This document shows positions 9,163-19,482 of a stretch of DNA of 40,199 nucleotides, one piece after another; within the stretch, counting starts at the first letter, position 1; each line of letters opens with the position of its first letter. This DNA is from Chara braunii. Lineage: Eukaryota > Streptophyta > Charophyceae > Charales > Characeae. Under the pieces are notes generated by a model. It was not told the DNA's origin and ran no database searches. It saw nothing but the letters and a program-made list of their open reading frames with translations. The stretch is taken from positions 1,572,745 through 1,612,943 of the forward strand of contig BFEA01000356.1 in the NCBI GenBank assembly GCA_003427395.1. The letters are read 5' to 3'. A program made the position numbers and the translations under genes.

Positions 9163-9858
9163 ACTTCCTAAGCCGGGGCAGATCCTTCCTTGGATGGAGT
9201 GCAAGGTTTTGAACGAAGTTTTCGCCGCCCTCGACTAACAACCCGGCCGAGTCATAGATAGGCCGATGAGCTGGAGTAGGAAGGGCTGCTGGCTGTAGCA
9301 TGCCGACATCCGGAACTTCCCGTATGCACAGACAGTGTGGACAGTCGTCGTGTGTATAGCGCGGACTGTAATCCGGCGACATCCGGATGCGCAGGCGTTC
9401 TTCACGGCTTACCAGTCTGTTTCTCTCTCCGCTCCTTCGATGGTGAATTTGGAGCAGGCAAAGCGAGCACGTCGGGAGCCTGACCGCCGAACCTCGATTT
9501 TTTTTGGGGACGTCACATGCTGTCCTCCACTGCACTCGCCTTCCCCTTCGGCGGCAAGGATGGCCTGCAACACCAGAGACTTCGGCGGCGACGAAGCGAG
9601 GGCAGCTGCCACGGAAGATGTGACGTTGGCAGTTGCGGACGGACGGGCAGACACGTTGTGGTCGTCGAGGATACCGTCGATAACTTCGTCGATGCTTATA
9701 CATCGACTTTTTTCAGACGGGCTGATAGCGACGGAAGCCTCGTCGAACCGATGCTGCAAGTCGACAACAGACGTCAGTGGTCGGACCGCATAATCTTCAG
9801 GCTCAGCGGAAAGGCTGCTGACATGTTTTTGAACTTCAACAAGTAAGGATCCCAACAC
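9149..9858 (-). CDS. N-terminal coding block of the Ulp1-like gene (frameshifted)
   Basis: From 9858 down to about 9430 one frame reads as protein-like sequence (AEPEDYAVRPLTSVVDLQHR, then ISIDEVIDGILDDHN, then an Ala/Ser-rich part). Near 9410-9440 the coding character moves to another frame, which runs to 9149 with SPDYSPRYTHDDCPHCLCIR and PIYDSAGLLVEGGENFVQNL. No ATG starts it; the frame opens at a GTG inside a 22-bp motif copy, so a 5' exon or a lost start is likely. It lies on the same strand and upstream of the protease exons, so I read it as the same gene. A CPHC pair is visible but no zinc-finger family is recognisable. Function unknown. Confidence 0.35.
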
Positions 9859-9916
9859 ACTTCCACATTTGGGATTTCATTTATGAAGTTTCACAAGTAT
9901 GGATCTCAGCACACTT
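9841..9916 (+). repeat. Cluster 5 of the 22-bp motif (2 copies)
   Basis: Copies at 9841-9862 and 9895-9916, plus orientation, right half ACACTT. The second is preceded by TTTATGAAGTTTCAC, the same leader found inverted in cluster 3. They sit just inside the right inverted arm. Confidence 0.65.
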
Positions 9917-9939
9917 CTGCATGTGGTTAATCCCTGGAT

Positions 9940-10003
9940 GGGCATGCCTACGTTGCTTAGGCTGCAGCCAAAAATTGATTCGTTAGAAACAGGACACAAT
10001 ATA
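9940..10003 (+). repeat. Right inverted arm
   Basis: Begins GGGCATGCC, has CTGCAG, CAAAAAT, ATTCGT, AGGACA and ends ACACAATAT. It is the inverted partner of 6503-6572. Identity is imperfect, with several small indels, so it is old or functionally loose. Confidence 0.5.
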
Positions 10004-12055
10004 ATGTCCTATTTTAACGAATAACATGTTGAGAGCAATCCAACCATATAGGTTCAAGTGAATAGATATACACAGATAGTCATATTTAATTAACTCATAA
10101 GGATGGATTAAGGTGCGTTGTCTTAAGTAAATAAGCTAAGATGGGTAGTCAGGCGGGTAACCATGAATAAAAATGCATCAAATAGATAGTTTTATATGAA
10201 TAGTATTAAATAGGTTTGATTGAATAAACTGTCGCGAACAAATAAATTTACATAGATAAGCTGGAATGAATGACCTTAAAAGGAAGAAATTTAAGCGCTT
10301 GGATTCAATCGGATAGGTTCAGGTAGGTGGTCTTGAAGTAGATGAGTTCTAACAGATAATCTTATACATGAATTTGACCACTAAGTAAAACATAAACAAG
10401 ATGATTTAACACGAAACTCCTCACTGCCTTAACGACTGCACTCAAGACCAGAAACCTTTGGCTGCCCCTTATAACGGAAAGTAACCTCTAAATCCCTCGC
10501 GAAGACGGACTCGAATCACACTTACTTTTTTCTAAAACTGGACATTTAGTAAGAACCCATTGCAAATGAGGGTCCTTACTGACACTATTCTCTTTCGTAC
10601 CTCCTTGTATTACTGAGAATGCTCTTGACTCACTATTATGCTAGTAAAATATTTTACCCTTCTCTTGCTATAATCGATTGACTGATATTTTATCCATGAA
10701 CGAGGAAAAAACTATGCCTACCCAAGACATAAGCCCATAGAGACTGCCTCACATCTGTCAAGATTGATCATCCTTAAGAAGATACCAAGACCTTTTATCA
10801 CCTTCCCCTTTCCCTTCCTGGACGGATACCTCCTCCATTATGGGTATTATTACTGATAAGGGGAGAAGTACAAGAGTTTTCGTGATTTACTCCCTCTTGA
10901 GGGTGTTTTTGTCTGATGACCTAGACAAGTACTAAATCATTATTTATCCTGGTCAAGCTTCGTGTTAACAGGATGACATCTTTAAAAGATCCCTATGTAT
11001 AACAGATATGAGATTAACCCGCATAATTCGATCTGGCATATGAAAAACATTGTCAGTGTGATACATAACCTATGATCCGTCAACGCAGCCTGAAGCACTA
11101 TAGGAGGGTCAAGCACCTGCGGTGGAGGCGGTGAAAGAGTCGGTCGAGGCAGTTGGAGAAGGACGGTTAACTGCTGAACACGGCGTGCTATGAAAGAAGA
11201 AGGGGAGGAATACGCCATTGAATAAGTTCAATGAGGCGGTTTAAAACGTGGGGGGCGTCACGTCGTAATGTTGTTCGTACTTATAAGAATAATAATCCAT
11301 CCTTTCGTGAAACGGCATACGCTCGCAGAAGTGTTCCTAATGTCGGCGTAATCGCACCCCTTCCCATTTCTCCTCCTCTTCCTCTCCTTCCTCCCGCTCC
11401 TCTCTTACCCTTGTCATATCAATAGGCTTTTATGTTGCCTTCCCTTCTCGTCCACCTCTTTCTCTTCCAGTTCCTGATCCGCGGGGCATGGCTAGAGAAA
11501 GGTATTACTTTGAGCACCATCCTAGCCACCTATTGATTAAGGTATCGCCTATGTATAGTGATACGTACCTTTATAAAGGAATCTCAAATTTTGTGGCATA
11601 ATATAACCTACTTACCTACTTATCTAGAGGATCTTTAATGAAGACTTCAGAAGCGGAAGTACGCTAGGTCGTCGTAGAGATGAAACATATTATGGTCGGA
11701 AGCAATTAGCGCAGTCGAAATCTCTCATCCAGATTCGACAAAAACTCGTAAAATCGTATTATGTCGATCGGTTCCTCCGCTATCCCTACCGAATCTGCTT
11801 TCATGAATAATTTTGTGATCCTTAACTGCTGGTTCGCACATTCTCTCATGAACAAACACGGGAGCAACTATCTCCCTGGGAAGTGATAGAAGTGCAGACT
11901 AAGGTTCGGGGGAATGATATGCGAGATAATTTAGCTGGTACTCGTAAAAAGACTTCCCGAGACAGAAGCCCACATTAACGGAGCAACAATTATCATTAGT
12001 ATTTTTCTTTCTAACTAGTGGAAGCTATACAATACTCTACTTTTCGTTTGTCGTT
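10004..12055. other. Non-coding AT-rich interval
   Basis: No coding region is supported. From 10040 to 10390 words such as AATAGAT, ACAGATA and AGGTTCA recur irregularly, which suggests a strongly decayed tandem repeat. A pyrimidine-rich tract lies at 11357-11415. Nothing else is recognisable. Confidence 0.4.
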
Positions 12056-12299
12056 TTGCTAGGGCTTCAATTAACCAGACCCAGGTCCGTTCACATAGGA
12101 CCCCGACAGACGACCAAAGATCCCCGACAACGGCGCCACCTGTCGCGCGCGGTGTCGGGCGGCCTCAATACTACGCCGCCCTTTACTTCCTTTCCGAGGG
12201 CACGTGACGAGACCTTTAATCGACGGTATTCTACCTGGTCGGGCTTCATCAACTGTGAGGCGGGCCCCGCGCTGCGACCAACCTGGCTGACGATATTTA

Positions 12300-12790
12300 C
12301 CTACCATGCGGCTGGACGACACGCCGGAGAACGGCGCGGCGATATCATTGCTCGACGTTATTTTACGTGACCGGGACACACCAACCATGAAGTGGACCGA
12401 CGCTGCGAACGAGGGGCCTACTTTATCCGGCCGGGACTCACCGACCATGGCACGGGCCGACACCACGGGCAAGGGGCCCCATTGGACCAATCGAGTTCTC
12501 TTCCGAAGGGGCGGTCCCGTATGGACCACTTTGGCCCAACCGAGTGATGGGACCAATTTCCACCTTCGGGCTCTGCCTGATTTTTCCTAAGGGCGGTACC
12601 GCTGCTGCGTGGGGACCTCATAGGCCCGGGCAGGCTTGGGACAGGCTCGGGGACAACTGCGGTACCACGGCGCTGCAAAGGCCGAGTTCCCGATGAGTAG
12701 GCCCTTTTCACTGGGACCTTTTTGGGGGCCGAATCAGGCCTGGGCACAACACCGGTACCGAGGCGCTGCAAGTGACTTGGCAGCCTCCGT
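12300..12790. repeat. GC-rich interval with a short 60-bp repeat
   Basis: CCGGGAC(A/T)CACC starts at 12371 and again at 12431, and the following 60 bases are similar. GGTACC-(A/G)-CGGCGCTGCAA-like words occur at about 12595, 12660 and 12754. Frames here stay open because of high GC and look non-coding. The composition differs sharply from the AT-rich sequence before it. Confidence 0.4.
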
Positions 12791-14169
12791 GCACTCGAAG
12801 CGCGGGCACACACTTGTGGGAAGAGCCCGACAGGGTACTTAAGCCGAACCGGAGAGTGACGGCAAGGCTACGGATAACGGTGGCCTATCACGAGACAGAG
12901 ACTTCGATGGACACAGCAGACCTGGAACAGATCCACCAGGACAGGGACTCAGGAGGGGAAAGTGAAATGAGCGACGCAGATCGAGAGACGGATCTCAGGT
13001 CCTGGAACAGACCAGGGGAGATCCAGAAGCACCACGGGGCGGCAGACCCAAAGGAAGGAGGTCCCAAGGCCAGCTCTCGTCAGTTGGCGCCCTGAGGCCG
13101 CGGAACGGGAGAGAGACAAGGCAGAGGGAAAGGACGCGTGTGAGCGCGCGGTGGCCAGAGGTCAACAGGAGGCTGTTTTGAGGAACGAAAAGGCCAAGGC
13201 AAGAGGGCGATCAACGGGAGGTGTGGGGGTGAGGATGGGCAGTACGCCCGACGTACGCAGGGCAGTCAGAGAGAACGGAAAAGAGAAGGAAGAGGTGAGA
13301 GCGGAACGTGTGAGCAGGCGGAAGAGGGTGACGCCGACTGGACTGCAGTATGCGGCAAGCTTGAGAAAAGGACCATAACGAGTGGCGTACGAGAATAAGT
13401 GGGGTGAGACGGGCAGCAAGGGAGTGAGAGGTGATTGAGAGGTCTACGCCACTCATCTCTTGAGCAACCGGGCTCAGTGTGTTTGATCATCTTCCTGCGT
13501 ACTGTCAAGATAACCCTCGAGGAATCGTTTTATGAGGCGCTTATCGTGGAAAACTTCTGAAGAAGCTTTGATGCGTACCGAGACAGTTGACGAGCCGTTT
13601 GATTGTGCCGCTCACAGATTAAGAGAGGGCGCTCAACATCAGACACCTACTCTCTTCCTTTGGTGCACGTGAGCGGGACACTTCAGTGAGAGGTAGCGCT
13701 GGTGATGTCGGCAGCGTTTCTGCGTTCTTGAACAACGAGAGAGTCCTGCTTTCTTGAAGACGATTCTGCTTACTGCCTGTCACGCCGCCTCTTAGTGACC
13801 CTCCGCTTGTGACTGTCAGAGGCGGTTAATGCGCTTCCTCATGGTTGTCATCGTGGTTGCTCTGGCCGAAACTCTCAGATAAGATCGTGACTATTGCGTG
13901 ATAACTTCTTTTGACTTAGACAAAGGTCAATCTTACAGTAGATTGCATGAGTAGATAAGTAAAGGGGAGACGCCCCGACTCATAGCAATAATTAGAAATG
14001 TGACCGCTGCGTAGAGAGTCCAATGTGTGGGCTACTATTCTAATTAGCAAGACTGGAGCGGTTGGATAATTTTGGTGTCGACGTTGTCTATTGGTCGTAT
14101 TCCCTTGTGTTGAGAGGTTAGCTGATCGCATGGCAAGGTCAGAAGAAGAACGACCTTTGTATTTGTGTG

Positions 14170-14420
14170 TTCTGGACATGTGATTGCATCATGTAGCAGT
14201 GCCGTGTGATTACACCGTGTGGCTGTGCCACGTAGTTGCATCACGAGACTTTATCCTGCTACTGCAACATGCAACGACGTTACGTGGCTGCATTGAGTGC
14301 CTAATTCATATGGCTTCTTTGAGTGTTTGTCCCTACATGATTGCTTTGTGTTTCAACACCGTGTGAATACACTGCGTGACTGCACCATGCAACTGCTTGT
14401 GTGATGGTACCGTGTGTCCG
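14170..14420 (+). repeat. Degenerate minisatellite inside the 5' LTR
   Basis: Words such as GATTGCATCATGTAG, GATTACACCGTGTGG and GTTGCATCACG recur about every 26 bases, alternating with GTGCC-GTG words. The same block is in the 3' LTR at about 32280-32520, so it predates insertion. Confidence 0.45.
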
Positions 14421-14821
14421 CCCAGCGCGATTGCCTTGAGTGACAGCAAGAGTAGCTCGCGGGTGTGACTGTGAAGACCCGCAAATGCCAGTGCGAGTGG
14501 ACTGAATGCCCCGATAATTTTGATGACTGAAGACAGGCATATGGTCGATTATGCGGACCTGCTTCGGGATTTAGTAAGTAGGCCTGTATGTCAAAAGGGG
14601 ACTGTAGGAATGATCTCCATTGGCTGTGTTTTATGCCCTGACCTTTGATTCGATGGGGAAAAGAAAGGCAATGCTGAGGAGTGTCCTCGCAAAATGTTTG
14701 CTTGATGGTGATTGACCACTTCCTATTTTTTGTTTCCTTAATCATTTGAACCGTTCAAGAACAGAGTAGATTAAAGTGTGCTCTTTATACCCTCGGGAGT
14801 GTTTTTCTTTCTTGCCTGACA

Positions 14822-14827
14822 TATAAA
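14822..14827 (+). promoter_or_regulatory. TATA-like box in the 5' LTR
   Basis: ATATAAAGC occurs 45 bases after a CTTTATACC word. The 3' LTR has ATATCATGC at the matching place (about 32932), so the box is lost there or was gained here. If real, it would put the transcript start about 3.4 kb before the LTR end and include both LTR ORFs in the RNA. Confidence 0.3.
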
Positions 14828-16195
14828 GCTAAGCCTGGGTGACCGGTCCTTTGTCTTGTTCACTGCGAACAGCAGTTCGGGCTAGTTGTTCTACTCGCCG
14901 AATTTTGAGTTAGAGACAGAGTCACCTTGATGGGTAGTAATTAAACCATCGTCGAAAAATAGGATCAGAACTCGGGTGGCTTACTGTACCTTTGCACTCC
15001 GAGTGATAAGAGGAAACTGTTTCATAAGTTTGCTCATCTATTGGGCGAGGGCCAAGCTCCTAGAAGGTGGCGTGTGTCTATGGCCGAGTACCGAGCCCAG
15101 AAAACTTTGGCCGTTACCAGTTGGTGTACAAAAGGATAGCATGAACAAGGCAAGTGCCCATATTTATAGTGCTGATTATTGGGGCTTCGGTTCTCCGAGC
15201 AAAAACCCGGTTGAGTAAATCATTTCTCTAAAAACTGATATGCCAAACTTTAAGTGAGACCTGAAAAGCAGTATCGCTGAATATTCAGAAGTCATGAATG
15301 AGATACTTAGAGGCAAGGCATAGACGAGTGGGCTGCGATCGTCTGAGCCTGTTTCTACATGTCATTTAACTCTGTCAGATAGGCTCTTTCAGATAATGAA
15401 AGAGGCATCTGACGTTAAAGACGAAAACTGCACATCTTGACAATATTGATTTGAGTATTTCGACCGGGGGCTAAACTCCGAGGGTCAGTTGCTTTTTGGC
15501 CAATTATCAACTCCGTCTGAAGCAGTCAGTTGCCTCTTCTGTGAGTTGTTCTCAGGTAGGAACTTCAAGCTGTAACATGTCATGTCATGACCTCCTGAGA
15601 ACCTCTGATCCTCGATTTGAGTAGAAAGACTCAGTGGGAGGACGGGTGATAATGACTCTGTGAAGGAGACCCGTTCACCACGCCAAGGTACAACAGAAGG
15701 TTGGAGGGGAGAGAGAGAGCAATTGGGGAGAATAACTTCCAAACAATTATAATGGAGGGGTAATGCACTCTTTAGTGGGACACCACATAAAAATTGAGTA
15801 CACCTATTACCTGCACAACAGAAAACGCCGGACTGTGGGCCTTCATCTCATTAGTGAGTTCAGTTAAGGAGACAAGAAGAACGGTCTATGCGTGTCAATG
15901 AGGTGAGACCGCACCCAACTAAAGCAGAGTAAGAAAAATCGAGTCATTCCCGAAGTTGGGTCCAGTCAAAAACACGGCGAGATCGGCAATCCATAAATAA
16001 CCAAGATAACTACTGATCAGCTAGTAATCAGCAGTCTGTACTATTCAAATATGCAGTCGACAACAGTTTAAACAGTGAGCAAACAGTAACCGGACAGTTG
16101 TCAAACACCGTACAGTTGGTATTCAAACTACCTCGTGCTTGAGGGTGGCTATTGGTGAACACTTCTGTATGATCCGAATGTAAAAGAAGGGAGAC

Positions 16196-16441
16196 ATGAA
16201 GGACGATGCGATCCTTGCAGTAAAGAGCATGCTAATCAGAGAAAAGAGAGAGGGATGGGAGGAAGGAGTCTGCCGAGATATGAAATTTAACAGGGAACTT
16301 CAGCGTGAGCATGCGGTTCAGAGGGTGAAGGGTGAGAAGTATATCGAATACGTAATTTATTTCTATGGAGTCAACGACAAGTTGCACGGTACCAGTTCCA
16401 CACTTGAGACAGTAGAACAGGCCAGGGCAAGGCTCTCGTGA
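16196..16441 (+). CDS. 81-residue ORF in the 5' LTR (module-like)
   Basis: ATG start and TGA stop. I do not recognise the protein. It is charged and probably helical at the start; a strand-rich part YIEYVIYFYGVNDKLHG resembles the repeated module seen in the larger LTR ORF and in the pre-gag ORFs, though it is shorter. The 3' LTR copy (34268-34513) has the same length and ends but carries a CAG-to-TAG change. Equal length in both copies, with substitutions and no indels, hints at past coding constraint. Confidence 0.35.
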   Translation: MKDDAILAVKSMLIREKREGWEEGVCRDMKFNRELQREHAVQRVKGEKYIEYVIYFYGVNDKLHGTSSTLETVEQARARLS

Positions 16442-16639
16442 GCCTGGTTACTCTAGTGGCACGACTCTCTGAAACAACACTCGGAGCAGTTTTCTAGTAC
16501 TTGGTGCAGTTTTCAACGTCCAGAGCGGTAATCCGCTCGCAGAACAGTGATCAGGGCTCAAAATTAAAATCAGTGAATTCCATACAAGATCAGCGAGCTC
16601 AGAACAGACCCAGAGAACTGAAGGCAGACTTAATGGGCT

Positions 16640-17045
16640 TCATGCAGAGCCAGTAATCTCGGCAGCATCCAGTCATCAGGTCAATAATCTCAACGGTACT
16701 TTTTTTTCTCATTCAAGTAGTAATTAACAAGTAACCTTTTCAATCCTTGACCTGCAGTTAGCCAGCAACTAACCAACATTTATTCAAGCAACTGGTTGGC
16801 AGTCTCAACAACATTCTCATCAAAATAACAATCATCAGATCAACAGTCGGATCAGCAACCGTTCAGTCTCCTAATCAGCATCAAGATGCAACACTCAGAA
16901 AACAGCAACTAGTTATCAGCAAACAGCTTCTTGCAGCTCAACAATTAGTCATCAGTGATCATTTAATCAGCAATCAGTCATCAGCATTCAACTAATCAGC
17001 AGTCTATTATCAGCAATCCGTTATTGGCAATCAGTTCCCTGCGGC
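16640..17045 (+). repeat. ATCAGCA-rich low-complexity tract in the LTR
   Basis: Irregular reiteration of ATCAGCA, ATCAGTC and CAACA words, ending just before the larger LTR ORF. It is conserved in the 3' LTR (about 34730-35110). It could be an unstructured RNA leader; function is unknown. Confidence 0.45.
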
Positions 17046-17103
17046 CAGTTTGGTAATCTGTTTTCAGGAATCGTCTGACCAATTCGTACGGGCACGAGTA
17101 CTC

Positions 17104-17706
17104 ATGAGTACAGTTCAGTCTACTCAGGTCAGTGAGTCAGTGCTGGCCAGTCTCAATCGGATTTCATGCAAGGAGACATTCCATTATCAGTATGTTAGTG
17201 TCATCAGTTTCAGACACGGAGATTTGTCAATCTTCATTGTCCAGACCAGGTTTGTTGATGGCACTATCCACGATCTGAGACCTTACCCGAGGAAGGGCAA
17301 GGAGATTCATGAGCTTTTTGATCTAGTCTGGATCTCAGCTACTGAGTACCTTGAGCAGAAAGAGAGAGAGCTCGATGAGAATGACACTACCCTGATCCGC
17401 AGCTTCGGGCCTATGCTCTATACTGACTATCCTAGGCCTCCAGTCCCTTCTCTTCTCAGAGATGGCACGAGTTGGCTGGATGTGATCGGATTGGCAAAGA
17501 GGTGCATCTCTCCAACGGTGATCGACATTGAGGCGTTGACTGAGTCCACTGAGTATCCTTACCTCAGACGAGGTTTTTTTTCAGTGGACGGGCTGCCTAC
17601 CTTGTGGGAGGAGTTTTGCTCAATGGTTAACTACCGTGTTATGCGCCTCGGATGGTCGTGTTTAGAGCTTGCTGGCTACAGGTGGCATTTTGTCACAAAG
17701 CCTTAG
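17104..17706 (+). CDS. 200-residue LTR-encoded protein, repeated-module family
   Basis: The first ATG is at 17104; the frame is also open upstream to 17050. I do not recognise a named domain. The first half has two strand-like segments around LSIFIVQTRFVDGTIHDLRP (residues about 40-60), then a charged helix LEQKERELDEND, then YPRPPVPSLL and WLDVIGLAKR. The second half may repeat this layout in weaker form (FSVDGLPTLWEEF). The pre-gag ORF at 18979 aligns over most of its length with nearly equal spacing, so the LTR protein and the internal ORF are probable paralogues. No signal peptide or membrane segment is seen. AATAAA follows at 18053. The 3' LTR copy is frameshifted. Whether it is translated is unknown. 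Confidence 0.55.
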   Translation: MSTVQSTQVSESVLASLNRISCKETFHYQYVSVISFRHGDLSIFIVQTRFVDGTIHDLRPYPRKGKEIHELFDLVWISATEYLEQKERELDENDTTLIRSFGPMLYTDYPRPPVPSLLRDGTSWLDVIGLAKRCISPTVIDIEALTESTEYPYLRRGFFSVDGLPTLWEEFCSMVNYRVMRLGWSCLELAGYRWHFVTKP

Positions 17707-18052
17707 TCTCAGATTGTACGTGGGCGTGGGTCTCGACACTAGAGAAGACCAGTGAAAAGAGATTGAGAGAGACTGGCCAGAGAGATGAGTGAGGACTCTT
17801 GAGGGGTGTTGACCATGTCCGCTTACATGTACTTTCTGAGATTATTATGAGTTTTCATTCTTCCCTCATTCAATTGCCCCTATGTTTGCTCGAGTCAGTC
17901 AGTCTTATTTTCTGCATTATTCTTGCTTAATGATTGCCTTCATGGATGTTTTTGTCGCAGTTCTCAAAATCAGATTAACATAATTGATGCATGCATAGCA
18001 TCCCATAATTTTATGATTATTATTTGCATAATTCTTTGCTGATCCGAATCAA

Positions 18053-18058
18053 AATAAA
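18053..18058 (+). terminator. Poly(A) signal AATAAA in the 5' LTR
   Basis: AATAAA in GAATCAAAATAAAAG, 190 bases before the LTR end. The matching site in the 3' LTR is intact (36127-36132), where it would end the element's RNA. Confidence 0.45.
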
Positions 18059-18251
18059 AGATTCCTAGGACCGGGGACCGACGAAGACCGCAATTGAAGG
18101 GTCTCGCTCGAAGCTGGATGCACACAACAGGAAGGGATTTGCATTATTTAATTTATTTTATTTATTTCAATCGCATACAAAATCCTGCGTGACAGCCTGT
18201 TGGCTTTTCGGTCGCCCGAAGTGGCTCGGCTGGGAAAAAGTGCGACAAAAA

Positions 18252-18269
18252 TGGCGCCGTTGTCGAGGA
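18252..18269 (+). promoter_or_regulatory. Primer-binding site, tRNA-Asp type
   Basis: TGGCGCCGTTGTCGAGGA starts 4 bases after the LTR. Plant tRNA-Asp(GTC) ends, with its added CCA, in a sequence whose complement is TGGCGCCGTTGCCGGGGA, which differs at two of 18 positions. This primes minus-strand synthesis and fixes the element's orientation. The tRNA sequence is from general knowledge, not checked here. Confidence 0.8.
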
Positions 18270-18584
18270 CATGAAAAGATTTTCGTGTCCGGAACGAGCC
18301 TGGGTCATCATTATCTTTGAGCTTTGATTATAGACGTGAGAAATGTTGACATTTTTTATATGAGCTTCATGCTAATTTTATTTTTCTCTTTTGGGTCTCG
18401 AACCTCTTGAGAATCACGGTTGCTAACTACGATTTATTTTTCCCTTGTGTGAGGTACCACACTAGATCGCGAAATGAGATTGATGTTATTGACTGGAGGG
18501 AATCGAGCTTGATAACAGGTATGTCCAATTATCGCCCAACACACTGAAAGGAATTAAAAGGAGGAGTGAAACGGATCGGCACAG

Positions 18585-18794
18585 ATGCTGGTCGATGATG
18601 CTCTGAAAGAATTGTCTAAAATTACTACAAGGGGAATATTTCCTTTCAGATATGAGGCTTGTTAGGGCTATCACTCTCGTGGCTCAACCATCTGCGTAGT
18701 GCTGACTCATTTCTTTGAGGGAAATATCTATGATATCAGCCCATATGTCAAGGAAGGAGGCAGCAATGATGGTGAGAATTTAAACTCGTTATGA
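18585..18794 (+). pseudogene. Pre-gag module remnant, copy 0
   Basis: One frame from ATG 18585 to TGA 18792 is interrupted only by TAG at 18663. It reads LKELSKITTRGIFPFRYE, then the stop, then ICVVLTHFFEGNIYDISPYV and KEGG. This order (LxxLSxxxxRxxFPYxxxYE, then a strand, acidic turn, strand ending in PYV or VYV) is the same as in the ORF at 18979 and in the LTR ORF. It is the most decayed recognisable copy. The rest of 18270-18978 looks like untranslated leader. Confidence 0.45.
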
Positions 18795-18978
18795 TAGGTC
18801 GTGATCTAATTTATCTATGATGAAAAAACGGACTTGATTAAGCAAAAGAGGAAAGTGGAATGAGGTATAATGCCAGTGACATACAAGACTGTTCCAATCC
18901 CTCCTATACCTAACAACTATTGTGATAGGACTAACTGGCTGCCAATAATCAACATGGTATTGACAAGGGAGAAAAAAA

Positions 18979-19482
18979 ATGGTGGTCATGAGAGCTGAAG
19001 AGATTTCAGCAGAAGTAATCAGACAAAAAAGGTCAAATTTTGGCAGAGGTTCGGGTCGAAGTCAAGAGAAGATTGAAGGTCTCCTAAGGTCGTTGAATAC
19101 TTTAAGCAAGAGAGAGGCATTTCCATATGAAGTTGTCAGGTATGAGATGGTCGAGAGCGGATGGGAACAAGAACGATTATATGTACTGACATTCTATTTC
19201 ACAGATCTGGATGTGTATGATGTGAGAGTCTATGTTCTAGAAGAAAGAAGTGCTGAAGCGGTGTATGAGAGATGCTGAGGATTTGCTGAAGAGGTAGTAC
19301 TGAGAGAGAAAAAGAGGTTTGAGAGAGAGAACAAATGTTTCAAGGGGTCGACTCGATTTACTGTCTTCGATGGATTCCCAGTCCCTCCCTTACGTGACCT
19401 CAATCTATTTAAAAACAACTGGTATGCCATGATAAAGTTTGCATGGAAAGTGAAGAGAGCTCAAGAAGAATACTCTCAGTAG
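18979..19482 (+). pseudogene. Pre-gag module protein, copy 1, one internal TGA
   Basis: The frame runs from about 18979 to TAG 19480, with a single TGA at 19276. Before the stop it reads LRSLNTLSKREAFPYEVVRY and YVLTFYFTDLDVYDVRVYV; after it, VLREKKRFERENKCF and FPVPPLRDLNLFKNNWYAMI. This matches the LTR ORF block by block, with 25 versus 26 residues between the charged helix and the (Y/F)PxPP motif. The agreement on both sides of the TGA shows that it is an internal break. Function unknown. Extra ORFs upstream of gag are known from some giant plant Gypsy elements, but I do not know this protein family. Confidence 0.55.

Larger units (their letters stand above)
12857..18247 (+). repeat. 5' LTR (about 5.39 kb)
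   Basis: Similar throughout to 30878-36321. The right end is sharp: both copies end in AGTGCGACA and then diverge, and the primer-binding site follows 4 bases later. The left end is less certain: shared sequence starts near AGAGTGAC, giving a TGAC...GACA repeat with TG/CA ends. A patch ACTCGAAG 60-65 bp further left is shared by both copies, so the true start could lie near 12790. It contains two ORFs, a TATA-like box at 14822, an ATCAGCA-rich tract (16640-17045) and AATAAA at 18053. Confidence 0.85.

Noticed and set aside
8553-9171. Two plus-strand ORFs over the 339-bp duplication
   Set aside because: The copies are read in different frames because of indels, so the frame was not conserved after duplication.
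561-9916. CRISPR-like array from the 22-bp repeats
   Set aside because: Spacing is irregular, orientation varies, and no cas genes are present; the genome is eukaryotic in character.
13151-13378. Short basic ORF in the 5' LTR (also at 31169-31399)
   Set aside because: Present in both LTRs, but purine-rich low-complexity sequence with no homology visible; I could not support it as a gene.
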